This document shows positions 1 through 8,174 of a DNA stretch of 20,739 nucleotides, one piece after another (position 1 is the first letter of the stretch; each line of letters starts with the position of its first letter). The notes under the pieces were generated by a model. The model was not told the origin of the DNA, made no database searches, and saw only the letters and a program-made list of their open reading frames with translations. The translations under genes were made by a program, and so were the position numbers. The DNA is from a virus, in IMG/VR virus record IMGVR_UViG_3300033143_004538, positions 1 to 20,739 of that record, one strand, 5' to 3'.

Positions 1-1296
1 CAATTCAGAACGACAGCCGATCTAGTTGATTCGGTACTTAGAAGATGCGGAGAGCTTACAAGTGGTAATTCTCCTTATGAAACTCAAGCTCTAGATTATT
101 TGAATGAGATCCACCAAACCATAATCAATGGCGGAAACGAATTTGAAATAGACATAGACGAAAATTGGTCTTGGGCAAAGTCAGTCCAACCAATCATTTT
201 AGAATTACAACCAAAGTACGACACAGGGACCGTGTCAATAACTCAGGGCAGTGAAGTAGGCGCGTTCTCTTCGGCTCCGAGTACGTCCATGGAGGGACGA
301 TATATGTTTATCGCCAATCGTCCCGAGAAGATGAAAATCGCCGAACACACAGCGGGCCAAGCAGCATTTGAGCTCGACAGTGCTTATGTGGGCGAAACCG
401 GAGCGGCGCTAAGTTATAATGCCGTTTTGTTAGATTACGAACTTAAAAGTGAATATTATATCATTGACGAAAACAATCAAATTATAAACTTTGAAGAAAC
501 TCTCGGCTCCGAACTAACGGCTACACTAGATAAAGGTGTTTATAGCCCGGCGGATCTTGCGGCAGAACTAAAAATTCAATTAGAAGTTTCGGGTGCGAGC
601 ATTTACACCGTGACTTATGACACAATTACTGAGAAATTCACGTTGCTAAGTGATGGCGGCGGAGGCGGAGGAATATTTAGTATTCTTGGGGCCACGGGTT
701 CAGACATACATCGAAACGCTACTGGCGTTCTGGGCCTTGACAACGTAGATCTAACTGCTGCTCTTACTTACACCTCAACTTATATTAAAGATGGCGTAGT
801 GAGGTTGTTTGAGCCCCTCACAGTATTCACAGCAACGGGACAACATAAGGTCCACGGAATTAGTGAACTTAAAATGACTAACGACTATCCGCTAAACAAT
901 ATCACAGAAGGTATTCCGAATAATTATTCAATCACAAGGGAGAGTGCTCATGGAAGAATCACGATTAGGTTTGACAAATACCCAAAAGATCTTACTCGAG
1001 TGGAGCTTGATTATATTGCCGTTCCTAGAGATCTTAAAGACAATGCCGCGAGTGAGCCTCTAATACCGCGCAAGTTTAGACAGATTCTCGAGTTTGGGGC
1101 TTGTTTTTATGTTCTAATGGACAAGGAAGACACGAAAGCTCAAATGTATGCAACGTTGGCGGGAACAAAACTAAAAGCTTTGGTTAAACAAAATAGAAAA
1201 GCATTAAGCAAAACCGGCTCTAACTATGGAACTGTAATCCCTAGACGAGAGTCTATGACTACTAGTAAGAAACTTATCTACGGAGAGCCTAGTTAA
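1..1296 (+). CDS. Putative head-tail adaptor / tail tubular protein A-like, 5' partial
   Basis: The reading frame is open from base 1, so the gene starts left of the window; a TTG at 100 would give 398 residues but is only an internal codon, and 33 codons of matching protein-like sequence precede it. The N-terminal part reads like the small helical adaptor proteins that join portal to tail in short-tailed phages (helix, then a TLD-like 'YETQALDYLNEI' pattern). A run of six glycines (codons at 656-673) sits in a loop. I see no enzyme motif. The stop overlaps the next ATG (TAATG), and the next gene encodes a tail protein, which supports the adaptor role. A head-decoration or other tail protein remains possible. 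Assignment is by context and general resemblance. Confidence 0.55.
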   Translation, partial: QFRTTADLVDSVLRRCGELTSGNSPYETQALDYLNEIHQTIINGGNEFEIDIDENWSWAKSVQPIILELQPKYDTGTVSITQGSEVGAFSSAPSTSMEGRYMFIANRPEKMKIAEHTAGQAAFELDSAYVGETGAALSYNAVLLDYELKSEYYIIDENNQIINFEETLGSELTATLDKGVYSPADLAAELKIQLEVSGASIYTVTYDTITEKFTLLSDGGGGGGIFSILGATGSDIHRNATGVLGLDNVDLTAALTYTSTYIKDGVVRLFEPLTVFTATGQHKVHGISELKMTNDYPLNNITEGIPNNYSITRESAHGRITIRFDKYPKDLTRVELDYIAVPRDLKDNAASEPLIPRKFRQILEFGACFYVLMDKEDTKAQMYATLAGTKLKALVKQNRKALSKTGSNYGTVIPRRESMTTSKKLIYGEPS

Positions 1297-2885
1297 TGGG
1301 TTATCAAGGCCAAACAGTTACCATACCGCTAGGCAATCAAGGTTTGTTGACTGATATTAATCCCAGTGACATACCGATAACGGCGCTGATTAGGGCCAAT
1401 AATGTTAATTTGGGCAATGGAAATATTGAAAAGGCCAACGGAAGTCACAAGTATAATTCTAGTGCCCTAAGTTCGGGGATTGTGGCCCTGTTTGATTGGC
1501 ATCCGAGTTCAATCACACAAAGACTTATTGCTCTGACTTCTGACGGAAGTATTTATAAAGACTCGGGCGATAGATTGTTTAATGGCGGAACCGCGATCAA
1601 TACGGGACTAGGTTCGCCCAGCGTGCGATCTCAGTTTGTCGAGGGCGGAAACGAAACTGCCGGACGAAATAAAAAGCTATTTCTTTTTACTGAAAACAAT
1701 CAAGTTCAGGTTTTGTCCGGAGACGGAACGACATTTGCGGACATCGCCACTCCGGCGGCTGATTGGTCAACGCCGAACTTTCCCACGGGCGGAATCATAC
1801 ATAGAAACCGACTTTGGGCTTTCGGAAACGACAATGCGAAGTCGAGAATTTATGCCTCTAACACTGGCGATCATGAAGACTTTACGGCTAGTTTTCTTAC
1901 CTTTAATATTTTTCCCGGCGAAGGCGGACGCCTGATCGGGGCTTATGTTTTTAAGGGCCGGCTGTTTGTTTTCAAAGAAGGCGATTTTGTTTATTATCTT
2001 AACGACGGGGATTCTAATTCTAGTAATTGGTATTTCAGCAAACTCAGTTCGAGCTTCGGACTTGCATCTCCCCACGGATTATTACAAGCCATGGACGATG
2101 TACTAGTCGCCAACACAGTCGGGTCTATTACTTCGATGAGAGCGGCGGACACGTTTGGGGATATTGAAAGTGCTGATCTGTTGGCGGTGAGCCAAATCGA
2201 AAACTATGTTCGAGAAACAACTTCGATCTCGGGCGCTCAGTTCTCACATACACTGTACTATGGAGCTAAGAAATTGGCTTATTTTACTTTCAGGTCCAAA
2301 TACGGCGGAACAAACGACAGAGTTCTGGTTATGGATCTTAACCGCAAACAACCTAGATTTAGTTTTTTGACCAAAGACTCTCCGGACGTACTTGCGCTTC
2401 GCAAAGACATCAACGGAGTAGGGAGACCAATCTATGGCGATGCCTCGGGGTATGTCTATACCATGGACGAGGAAGATCGCGACGTAGGCGGGAACGCATA
2501 CACGGGCGAATTTAAAACTCCACACACTGACTTTCGTTCTGTAGACCCGTCTATCGTGCATAAAGAAAAACACTTTGATTGGATAGCGGTGGAATTTATT
2601 CCACAAGGAAATTGGAATCTCAGTGCCGATGTTTTTATTGACGGGAAGTTCAGCGAAACGCTTACGTTTTCAATGAAAACTCGATCTGACGGAATGGACA
2701 CATTCACGCTTGACGAGGACGATTTGGGCCGCGAAGAGTCACAACTCTCACCAATGAAGCCCTTGCACGGGACAGGCAGGCGAATAAGTTTGCGGTTCTA
2801 TAACTCTGGACTACTTGAGAACTTTAAATTATCATCATATACAATAGGATTTAGGCCTGCGGGCGAAGGTCCGACACGACTATAG
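1296..2885 (+). CDS. Tail nozzle/stabilisation protein (P22 gp10 / T7 gp12-like)
   Basis: 529 residues beginning at the ATG of a TAATG overlap, with GGAGAG upstream as ribosome site. The sequence is rich in beta strands and carries repeated blade-like segments; the middle has 'HRNRLWAFGN' followed by 'SRIYASNTGDHEDF', a pattern typical of the beta-propeller tail proteins that close the portal channel and hold packaged DNA in (packaged-DNA stabilisation protein gp10 of P22, tail tubular protein B of T7). No signal peptide or membrane segment is visible. It lies between the adaptor candidate and the tail fibre, the usual place. The product would be a structural part of the short tail. Family resemblance is good; the exact subfamily is not settled. 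Confidence 0.7.
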   Translation: MGYQGQTVTIPLGNQGLLTDINPSDIPITALIRANNVNLGNGNIEKANGSHKYNSSALSSGIVALFDWHPSSITQRLIALTSDGSIYKDSGDRLFNGGTAINTGLGSPSVRSQFVEGGNETAGRNKKLFLFTENNQVQVLSGDGTTFADIATPAADWSTPNFPTGGIIHRNRLWAFGNDNAKSRIYASNTGDHEDFTASFLTFNIFPGEGGRLIGAYVFKGRLFVFKEGDFVYYLNDGDSNSSNWYFSKLSSSFGLASPHGLLQAMDDVLVANTVGSITSMRAADTFGDIESADLLAVSQIENYVRETTSISGAQFSHTLYYGAKKLAYFTFRSKYGGTNDRVLVMDLNRKQPRFSFLTKDSPDVLALRKDINGVGRPIYGDASGYVYTMDEEDRDVGGNAYTGEFKTPHTDFRSVDPSIVHKEKHFDWIAVEFIPQGNWNLSADVFIDGKFSETLTFSMKTRSDGMDTFTLDEDDLGREESQLSPMKPLHGTGRRISLRFYNSGLLENFKLSSYTIGFRPAGEGPTRL

Positions 2886-2895
2886 GGGAGATGCC

Positions 2896-4875
2896 ATGGC
2901 AGGCGCAATTTTTTCAAGAATTAAAACATGGATAAGTACAGAAGACGTAACGGCGGCGGATCTTAATGCCGAGTTTGATAACATACTAAACAATCTTCTT
3001 CCCGCTCAGCTTGACGATTATTCTGTTAATACGGCCCAAATGCAGCTTACGGTTGATCCCGGCGAGGTAGGCACGGAAAGTGCGGCGACTACTCTTGCGG
3101 GTGAGATTGAACGGTTTAGATTTGCACTTAATGAAATAAAAGGAACAACTCAATGGTATGAAAGTCCGGCTACGAGTATTGCGGATTTAGACAATGCTGT
3201 AGGAACGGGAGTTAATCCAAACAGACTTATTTCAGGAAAAACTCTCGCTGGCTCCGAACAAGCATTGTTTCTTAAGGCCGACGGTTCTGCAACAACAGCA
3301 ACGCTTGAGGCTACTGCGACTGATTTTTTATACGCAGTTAATGGTACAATTTATACTATAAGTGCGGACGTGGATATTACTGGGTTGAGTGTTGCACCAG
3401 CAGCAAACAATACAGCTTTGGTAGATGACCCGAGTGCGGCTGACGGAAATGAAACTAAATATTTAGGTCAGTTTGGAACTGAAATTCACCTCGACACAGT
3501 AGGCAGTGAGATCTCAAGTTTAATTGGCGAATACAGGGCGTTTAAAATAAACGACGGAAGTAATGATGAATATTTTACGGCCAGAATCAAAGACGCAGCA
3601 ACACTAGTTGAGTGCCGTAGGGGTTATTTTTTCGATAGCACACGCACACACGTTCCAGCAATAGCATTTACCAACAACGATACTATAACTCTAATTAACA
3701 CGGCTTGGCTTTTTGCCAAAACAGACCTAACTCTTGCCGTTACTTATAACGAACCTATTTTTAGCGTAAGCACGCCGGTTGGTCCTGCTATTGGAGATTA
3801 TTGGTTTGATTTTGCAAACAATATCTGGAAGCGATACAACGGAACAAGCTGGGACGATGCCCTAGCGACACTCATCGGGTTGGCTCTAATTGATGATACT
3901 AATTGTGTGGCCTCACGCTCGTTTGACTTTTTCGATAGCTATGATGACTTAAACACGGTTGATGTTATTTGGGAATCAAATACGCAAGTTAGAAGTAAGG
4001 ATTTCGGCGCCGTTGTTTCTGTTAAGGGAACTCAGTTTAGGTTTGAGTACGATGATATTGTTTGGGACATATCTGCGGATTTAGAAAGCGGCGAGAGCGA
4101 AACAAGCTCAACTTATTATTATTTATATGTCACCGAAACTGGCGATACTAAAATGTCAACCAAAGCGCCTTTGGAGTTATTTGGAATCAGACGGGGCCTT
4201 TATCACCAGGAACAAACTTGGCGCTGTGTGGGAAAATGTTATAATGATGGCAGTTCAAATTTGAGTCCGCTTAAGCTTGTTTCTACGGGCAACACAAAAG
4301 CGCAGAGTTTATTTTCTAACAATGATGATAATATTGGAACTACTTATTTAAGATTTGGGGATGACTTGCAAGAAGGCGAGTTAGAACTTACTGGAACACA
4401 AACTGTAAGCAGGTATTTATACGCGGAATTGTTTGATCACTTAGGCACTAATGTCGGTGAGGGCGATGCGGCGGATACTTTTCACCTTCCTGATATGGAC
4501 GGGCAATTTATTCGTACGACTGATAATGGCGCTGGAGTTGATGCGGATGCGGCTGGTAGAACCGCCATGAATACAAATGGCAATACGGGCGATGCTGTGG
4601 GTAGTGTGCAGGATGATTCTGTATTCGCGGCCCATAATCATAAATGGTATGAATATAATGGGACTGGTTCGGGTGTGCACGGGCAAACATATAACTCTGG
4701 CGGAACCGCCATAGATATAACTCCTGTGCTCGCTTTTTCGTCTAATCAAGTTCAAGCACAACAAACTTCCTCTACGGTAGCCCTAGACGACTCCTGGACC
4801 AATACCCAAGCGGCAGTTCCTGACGTTCACCCAACAAACGCATACCTAAACATATTCATGAAAGTATCGAGGTAA
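2896..4875 (+). CDS. Tail fibre/collar protein
   Basis: 659 residues. The ATG at 2896 follows a strong GGGGAG; another ATG at 2891 is out of frame. Residues about 1-95 ('TAADLNAEFDNIL', then 'LAGEIERFRFALNEIKG') resemble the N-terminal virion-attachment region of many short-tailed-phage fibres. The middle is beta-rich and low in conserved motifs. Residues about 490-545 match the phage tail-collar pattern: a tyrosine-rich 'YLYAELFDHLG', then 'FHLPDMDGQFIR'. The C-terminal end has His-rich 'AAHNHKW' near residue 579 and finishes with 'NAYLNIFMKVSR', the usual end of collar/fibre proteins. It should form the receptor-facing fibre. Receptor specificity cannot be read from sequence. This is the only gene in the cluster preceded by a clear gap (10 bp). 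Confidence 0.8.
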   Translation: MAGAIFSRIKTWISTEDVTAADLNAEFDNILNNLLPAQLDDYSVNTAQMQLTVDPGEVGTESAATTLAGEIERFRFALNEIKGTTQWYESPATSIADLDNAVGTGVNPNRLISGKTLAGSEQALFLKADGSATTATLEATATDFLYAVNGTIYTISADVDITGLSVAPAANNTALVDDPSAADGNETKYLGQFGTEIHLDTVGSEISSLIGEYRAFKINDGSNDEYFTARIKDAATLVECRRGYFFDSTRTHVPAIAFTNNDTITLINTAWLFAKTDLTLAVTYNEPIFSVSTPVGPAIGDYWFDFANNIWKRYNGTSWDDALATLIGLALIDDTNCVASRSFDFFDSYDDLNTVDVIWESNTQVRSKDFGAVVSVKGTQFRFEYDDIVWDISADLESGESETSSTYYYLYVTETGDTKMSTKAPLELFGIRRGLYHQEQTWRCVGKCYNDGSSNLSPLKLVSTGNTKAQSLFSNNDDNIGTTYLRFGDDLQEGELELTGTQTVSRYLYAELFDHLGTNVGEGDAADTFHLPDMDGQFIRTTDNGAGVDADAAGRTAMNTNGNTGDAVGSVQDDSVFAAHNHKWYEYNGTGSGVHGQTYNSGGTAIDITPVLAFSSNQVQAQQTSSTVALDDSWTNTQAAVPDVHPTNAYLNIFMKVSR

Positions 4876-4878
4876 ACA

Positions 4879-5451
4879 ATGGCAAGATATTTAGTAGACG
4901 ATAATGGATTTTTAATGGGACAAACGGAAGGCCAAATCAGCCCGCACGGCGGAGTGATCTTTCCTATTGATTCGATAAACAAAGTTCCTCCCGGCGGGGC
5001 TGGCAATAACGAACCTAAGTGGAACGGAACAAAATGGGTTATGGCAATTAACCCTATTGCACAGGCGGCGAGAGATAAAGAACTCGAAGCCCAAAATAGG
5101 ACTAAACTTGAGGAAGTTAATTCGGATGGGATCCAAATTTATTACTTAAATCATGGCGGAAATATTGTTCCTAAAAATGTCTCCCAGCTAACGCATGACT
5201 TGAGAAATAAAAAAAGACTTACCTATATGGGCACAAGAAGCGGCTTATTGCAAAATGCAAAACATTATATGAACCTCGCACTGGCCGAAAACAACACAAC
5301 ACTCGCAGCTAGTCTTAAGACTTATTACAACGAATTGATCGCTATGGGGCCAAATATTAAAAACGACACCGATATGGCCGCGCTTGTTTATCCAACAATG
5401 CCCGACATCGGTACGTTAGATCCATTATTGGGCGAGGACTTATTAGCGTGA
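4879..5451 (+). CDS. Possible tail-fibre assembly/accessory protein
   Basis: 190 residues starting 3 bp after the fibre gene stop. Residues about 45-55 hold 'EPKWNGTKWV', the Trp-x-Gly-x-x-Trp pattern common in fibre-assembly (Tfa-like) and fibre-tip proteins. The second half is helical, with no catalytic motif. Position straight after a collar-type fibre suggests a chaperone or a second fibre subunit. The stop overlaps the next gene (GTGA), indicating translational coupling. The assignment is weak; 'hypothetical virion-associated protein' is the safe reading. Confidence 0.45.
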   Translation: MARYLVDDNGFLMGQTEGQISPHGGVIFPIDSINKVPPGGAGNNEPKWNGTKWVMAINPIAQAARDKELEAQNRTKLEEVNSDGIQIYYLNHGGNIVPKNVSQLTHDLRNKKRLTYMGTRSGLLQNAKHYMNLALAENNTTLAASLKTYYNELIAMGPNIKNDTDMAALVYPTMPDIGTLDPLLGEDLLA

Positions 5452-5903
5452 GCGATAAAGACCTAATAGAACAAGCAGACCCCATGGACATGAGACGAAA
5501 GATTTATGCCCTAGAGGAAGCTATTGGCGAGGTCGAGCAAATAGATCTTAAGATCACACATCATTTTGCGCCGGGAGTTTATGCCCGGGAGATGTTTATT
5601 CCTGCGGGCGTAATGCTTACGGGTAAGATTCATAAATTTAAACATTTGAATATTATTTCGCAAGGTGAAATTAGAGTTCTAACGGAAGAAGGAGCCAAAA
5701 CAATCAAGGCCCCTTGCACGCTGGTGAGTGAAGCCGGGACTAAACGGGCGGGACTAGCGATAACAGATACTATCTGGACGACTATTCATCCAACCGACGA
5801 GACGGATTTAATTAAGATTGAAGAACAAGTTATTGCGAAAACACATGAAGATGTCCCAAATATAGGGCACAATAAAGATATAACTATTGAGGGGGATTTA
5901 TGA
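5448..5903 (+). CDS. Cupin-fold protein in virion gene cluster
   Basis: 151 residues; the start is GTG at 5448, four bases inside the previous gene (GTGA). After a helical N-terminus, residues about 38-120 form a small beta-barrel pattern with histidines and acids at cupin positions: H38, H39, H62, H66, E74 and H114, with 'IPAGVMLTGKIHK' as the first cupin box. Cupins bind a metal or a small ligand; here no substrate can be read. Similar small cupins sit beside tail genes in other phages, and a structural or host-surface role is as plausible as catalysis. The next gene starts inside its stop (ATGA at 5900). Confidence 0.6.
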   Translation: MSDKDLIEQADPMDMRRKIYALEEAIGEVEQIDLKITHHFAPGVYAREMFIPAGVMLTGKIHKFKHLNIISQGEIRVLTEEGAKTIKAPCTLVSEAGTKRAGLAITDTIWTTIHPTDETDLIKIEEQVIAKTHEDVPNIGHNKDITIEGDL

Positions 5904-6712
5904 GTTGGGCAGCAGTGGCGGGAGCCGCAGTAGGAGTTGTTGGAAGTGTTATTGGCGGAGAGAAGCAAGCCGCTGCGGCGGGAAAAGCTGGAGCCCGCGC
6001 CGAACAACTAGCTCGTGAGCAGCAAGACCGCGCGTTGGCGGAAGCACAAAGCCCCGAGCAATTAGCCTCGTTAGAAAAACAAATGGCCAGCCAAGAACAA
6101 AACTTAGCCCGAGAAGAAAAGTTTTTATCCAACATAGATCCCACATTGATTGAAGCCAGCCAGCAAGCTTTGAAACTTCTTAGAGGCGAGCAAAGCAGCG
6201 CGGTGGATCCGGTAAGGGAACAACGAAAGAGACAACGTCAGCAGTTGGTTGATCAGTTGAGAGAGCAGCTTGGTCCGGGAGCCGAAACTAGTTCGGCTGG
6301 TATGCAGGCGTTACAGAATTTTGATTTTCAAACATCACAATCAATAAGCGGAGCCCAACAAAGCTCCTTACAAATGTTATTAGGAAGTACGCAACAGTCG
6401 GGACAAACCGGACGATCAGGACTGTCTAGTTTAGGTCAAATGGGGCTCGGCATAAGTGGTCAATTTGGCAGCGCGGCTCAACGTAGAGTTAATGCTGTGA
6501 CCGGAACTACCGGAGGCGTTGCAGGGGCAGCCGGAGGACAATTCGCTGGAGACGCCATAAGGGGCGGAGCCATAAGTGCTATCGGTGGAAATTTACTTGA
6601 AGGCGGAATTGCTGGGATTATAGGACAGTCTGGCGGAACTAAAAAGCCAACGGGCACAGGTTCCGGAACACAGGCAGGTGGAAGTTTTGATCTTGGGAGC
6701 AACATAGCATAA
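5900..6712 (+). CDS. Internal virion (ejection) protein, T7 gp14-like by layout
   Basis: 270 residues; ATG overlaps the previous stop (ATGA) and follows GAGGGGG. The N-terminus is a small Ala/Gly/Val hydrophobic segment (residues about 3-20), followed by a long Gln/Glu/Arg helix region (about 30-130) and a Gly/Ser/Gln-rich C-terminal half. This build, a short hydrophobic N-terminus with a coiled middle, is typical of the smallest ejected internal proteins of podoviruses (gp14 of T7, gp7/gp16/gp20 of P22). These proteins enter the cell envelope during DNA ejection. No enzyme motif is present. Assignment is from composition and position before two larger internal-type proteins. Confidence 0.6.
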   Translation: MSWAAVAGAAVGVVGSVIGGEKQAAAAGKAGARAEQLAREQQDRALAEAQSPEQLASLEKQMASQEQNLAREEKFLSNIDPTLIEASQQALKLLRGEQSSAVDPVREQRKRQRQQLVDQLREQLGPGAETSSAGMQALQNFDFQTSQSISGAQQSSLQMLLGSTQQSGQTGRSGLSSLGQMGLGISGQFGSAAQRRVNAVTGTTGGVAGAAGGQFAGDAIRGGAISAIGGNLLEGGIAGIIGQSGGTKKPTGTGSGTQAGGSFDLGSNIA

Positions 6713-6978
6713 TGGCAAGTCTAAATGAAATTTTTGGTAAAAAAGGCGCAAAAGAAAGTTTTGAACTTAGCGACCTAAACGACATATTGGGTGAAAAGAT
6801 GCCCGAACTTCCCTTCAACGCGGTAGGAAGGGTAAGACTTCTTAAAGCCCTTCGCAATAGGTTTGGCGAGGGCTATAGAAACATAGCCAAACTCAAAGGA
6901 ATAATTAAACAATTTGACGGAGAGATTAAATCTGATCTTGATATTAGAAAAATCAAGTCGATGAAAATGGAGGACTAA
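6712..6978 (+). CDS. Small hypothetical protein in internal-virion cluster
   Basis: 88 residues, starting with TAATG overlap and ending in another. It is basic and helical ('NAVGRVRLLKALRNRF' in the middle), with no membrane segment or cysteine. I do not recognise a family. Its place between two putative ejection proteins and its coupling at both ends suggest it is a minor virion or assembly component made in step with them. Confidence 0.65.
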   Translation: MASLNEIFGKKGAKESFELSDLNDILGEKMPELPFNAVGRVRLLKALRNRFGEGYRNIAKLKGIIKQFDGEIKSDLDIRKIKSMKMED

Positions 6979-8174
6979 TGGGATTAGCTGATACTATCAT
7001 TAAAGGGGCGCAACAGAATGTTGTTGAGACGGCGCCGGATATTGCTGGGGCTATAGATAAAGGTTCTCAAATAGCACTTAGGCAAGAGCAAGCAGAGCAG
7101 GGCAGGAAAAAGCTTGAGCAGCAGAAGTTAACTATAAAATTAAAACAAATGGATTCTTTCGCTGATGCCGTTTTTAAAATGGATAAAATGGAAGATCCTA
7201 AACAACAGCGTTTGTTTCAAACTAATTTCTTACCTAAGATGGCAGCCGCAGCGGGTATTGAACTTGATAAAGGTCAGATTGATTTTATTGCCACACCAGA
7301 AAATAGAGCTAAGTTAGCTTATGTAAAATCACTAGCGGAACAAGGTAAAATTGGTCCCGAAGTTATTTTAGATATTATGAAAAATCCCGAAGGAACACTC
7401 CCTGACGTTGATCTACCAGAAGCAATCAGGCAAGGTTTGACTGTCGGTCAAATAGGTTCAGCTATCAGTGAGGGAACTAGTAAATTTCTTGGGCGTAAAT
7501 CTCAGGAACGAACCCGTGGATTCCGTGAAAGCAAGGAAGAGCAGAGACAGAAAGAAAAATTCGATACTATGGCTACCGAAACAAGTAAGCGAGTGACGGC
7601 GGCGTTCAAACCTCTTATGGATGCTAAAGACGGTGTGCGAATAGGTAGAAAAGCTCTAGACCAGTTACTATTGGATGCGAAAGCAGGCAAGACTCTCAAT
7701 GAAAACTTATTCAACACGGCTGCTCGTGGAATAGCTAAAGCCTTTAATAAGGGCGCTATGACCGAGCAGGATGTCGCGGATTTCAAAGAGCTTAAAGGCT
7801 TTTTGGGTAAGGGTGAAGAGTTTACTAGAAAATGGATAGTTGGCGGAGTTAATCTCAAGGTTGTTAAAAACTTAATAGCCGTGACTGATATTACATCGAA
7901 AATATTAGATCGCAGAGCCACTGAAACAGCAACACAAATGCAAAACAGTTTTACCTCAACGGCATTTCCAGGCAGAGAAGCGGAACTTAGAAAGCGTTCC
8001 GGACTAGATAGAGCTCTTGAACCTACATTGAAGAAGCAAGAAAAAGAACCAGCTTCATTGGGCGCACTGACGTTAGACGCATATAAAAAAGCCAAGCCCG
8101 CAGTGCAAGCCGTTATACAAAAACAAAAGGGTCTTACCCATAAAGACATATTAAAACGACTAGGGGATAAGTAA
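6978..8174 (+). CDS. Putative internal virion protein, T7 gp15-position
   Basis: 398 residues; ATG of a TAATG overlap with GGAGG five bases before it, a strong site. The protein is almost all helix with many Lys, Gln and Glu; residues about 35-60 ('ALRQEQAEQGRKKLEQQK') should form a coiled coil. There is no signal peptide or catalytic signature. Its length and position between a gp14-like and a large gp16-like protein fit the middle ejection protein. The name rests on gene order and composition only. A long antisense frame over its 3' half is a shadow. Confidence 0.55.
   Translation: MGLADTIIKGAQQNVVETAPDIAGAIDKGSQIALRQEQAEQGRKKLEQQKLTIKLKQMDSFADAVFKMDKMEDPKQQRLFQTNFLPKMAAAAGIELDKGQIDFIATPENRAKLAYVKSLAEQGKIGPEVILDIMKNPEGTLPDVDLPEAIRQGLTVGQIGSAISEGTSKFLGRKSQERTRGFRESKEEQRQKEKFDTMATETSKRVTAAFKPLMDAKDGVRIGRKALDQLLLDAKAGKTLNENLFNTAARGIAKAFNKGAMTEQDVADFKELKGFLGKGEEFTRKWIVGGVNLKVVKNLIAVTDITSKILDRRATETATQMQNSFTSTAFPGREAELRKRSGLDRALEPTLKKQEKEPASLGALTLDAYKKAKPAVQAVIQKQKGLTHKDILKRLGDK

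Noticed and set aside
4625-4660. HNH-nuclease-like 'HNHKW' in the tail fibre
   Set aside because: His-rich loops are typical of the collar/fibre C-terminus; the rest of an HNH fold is absent.
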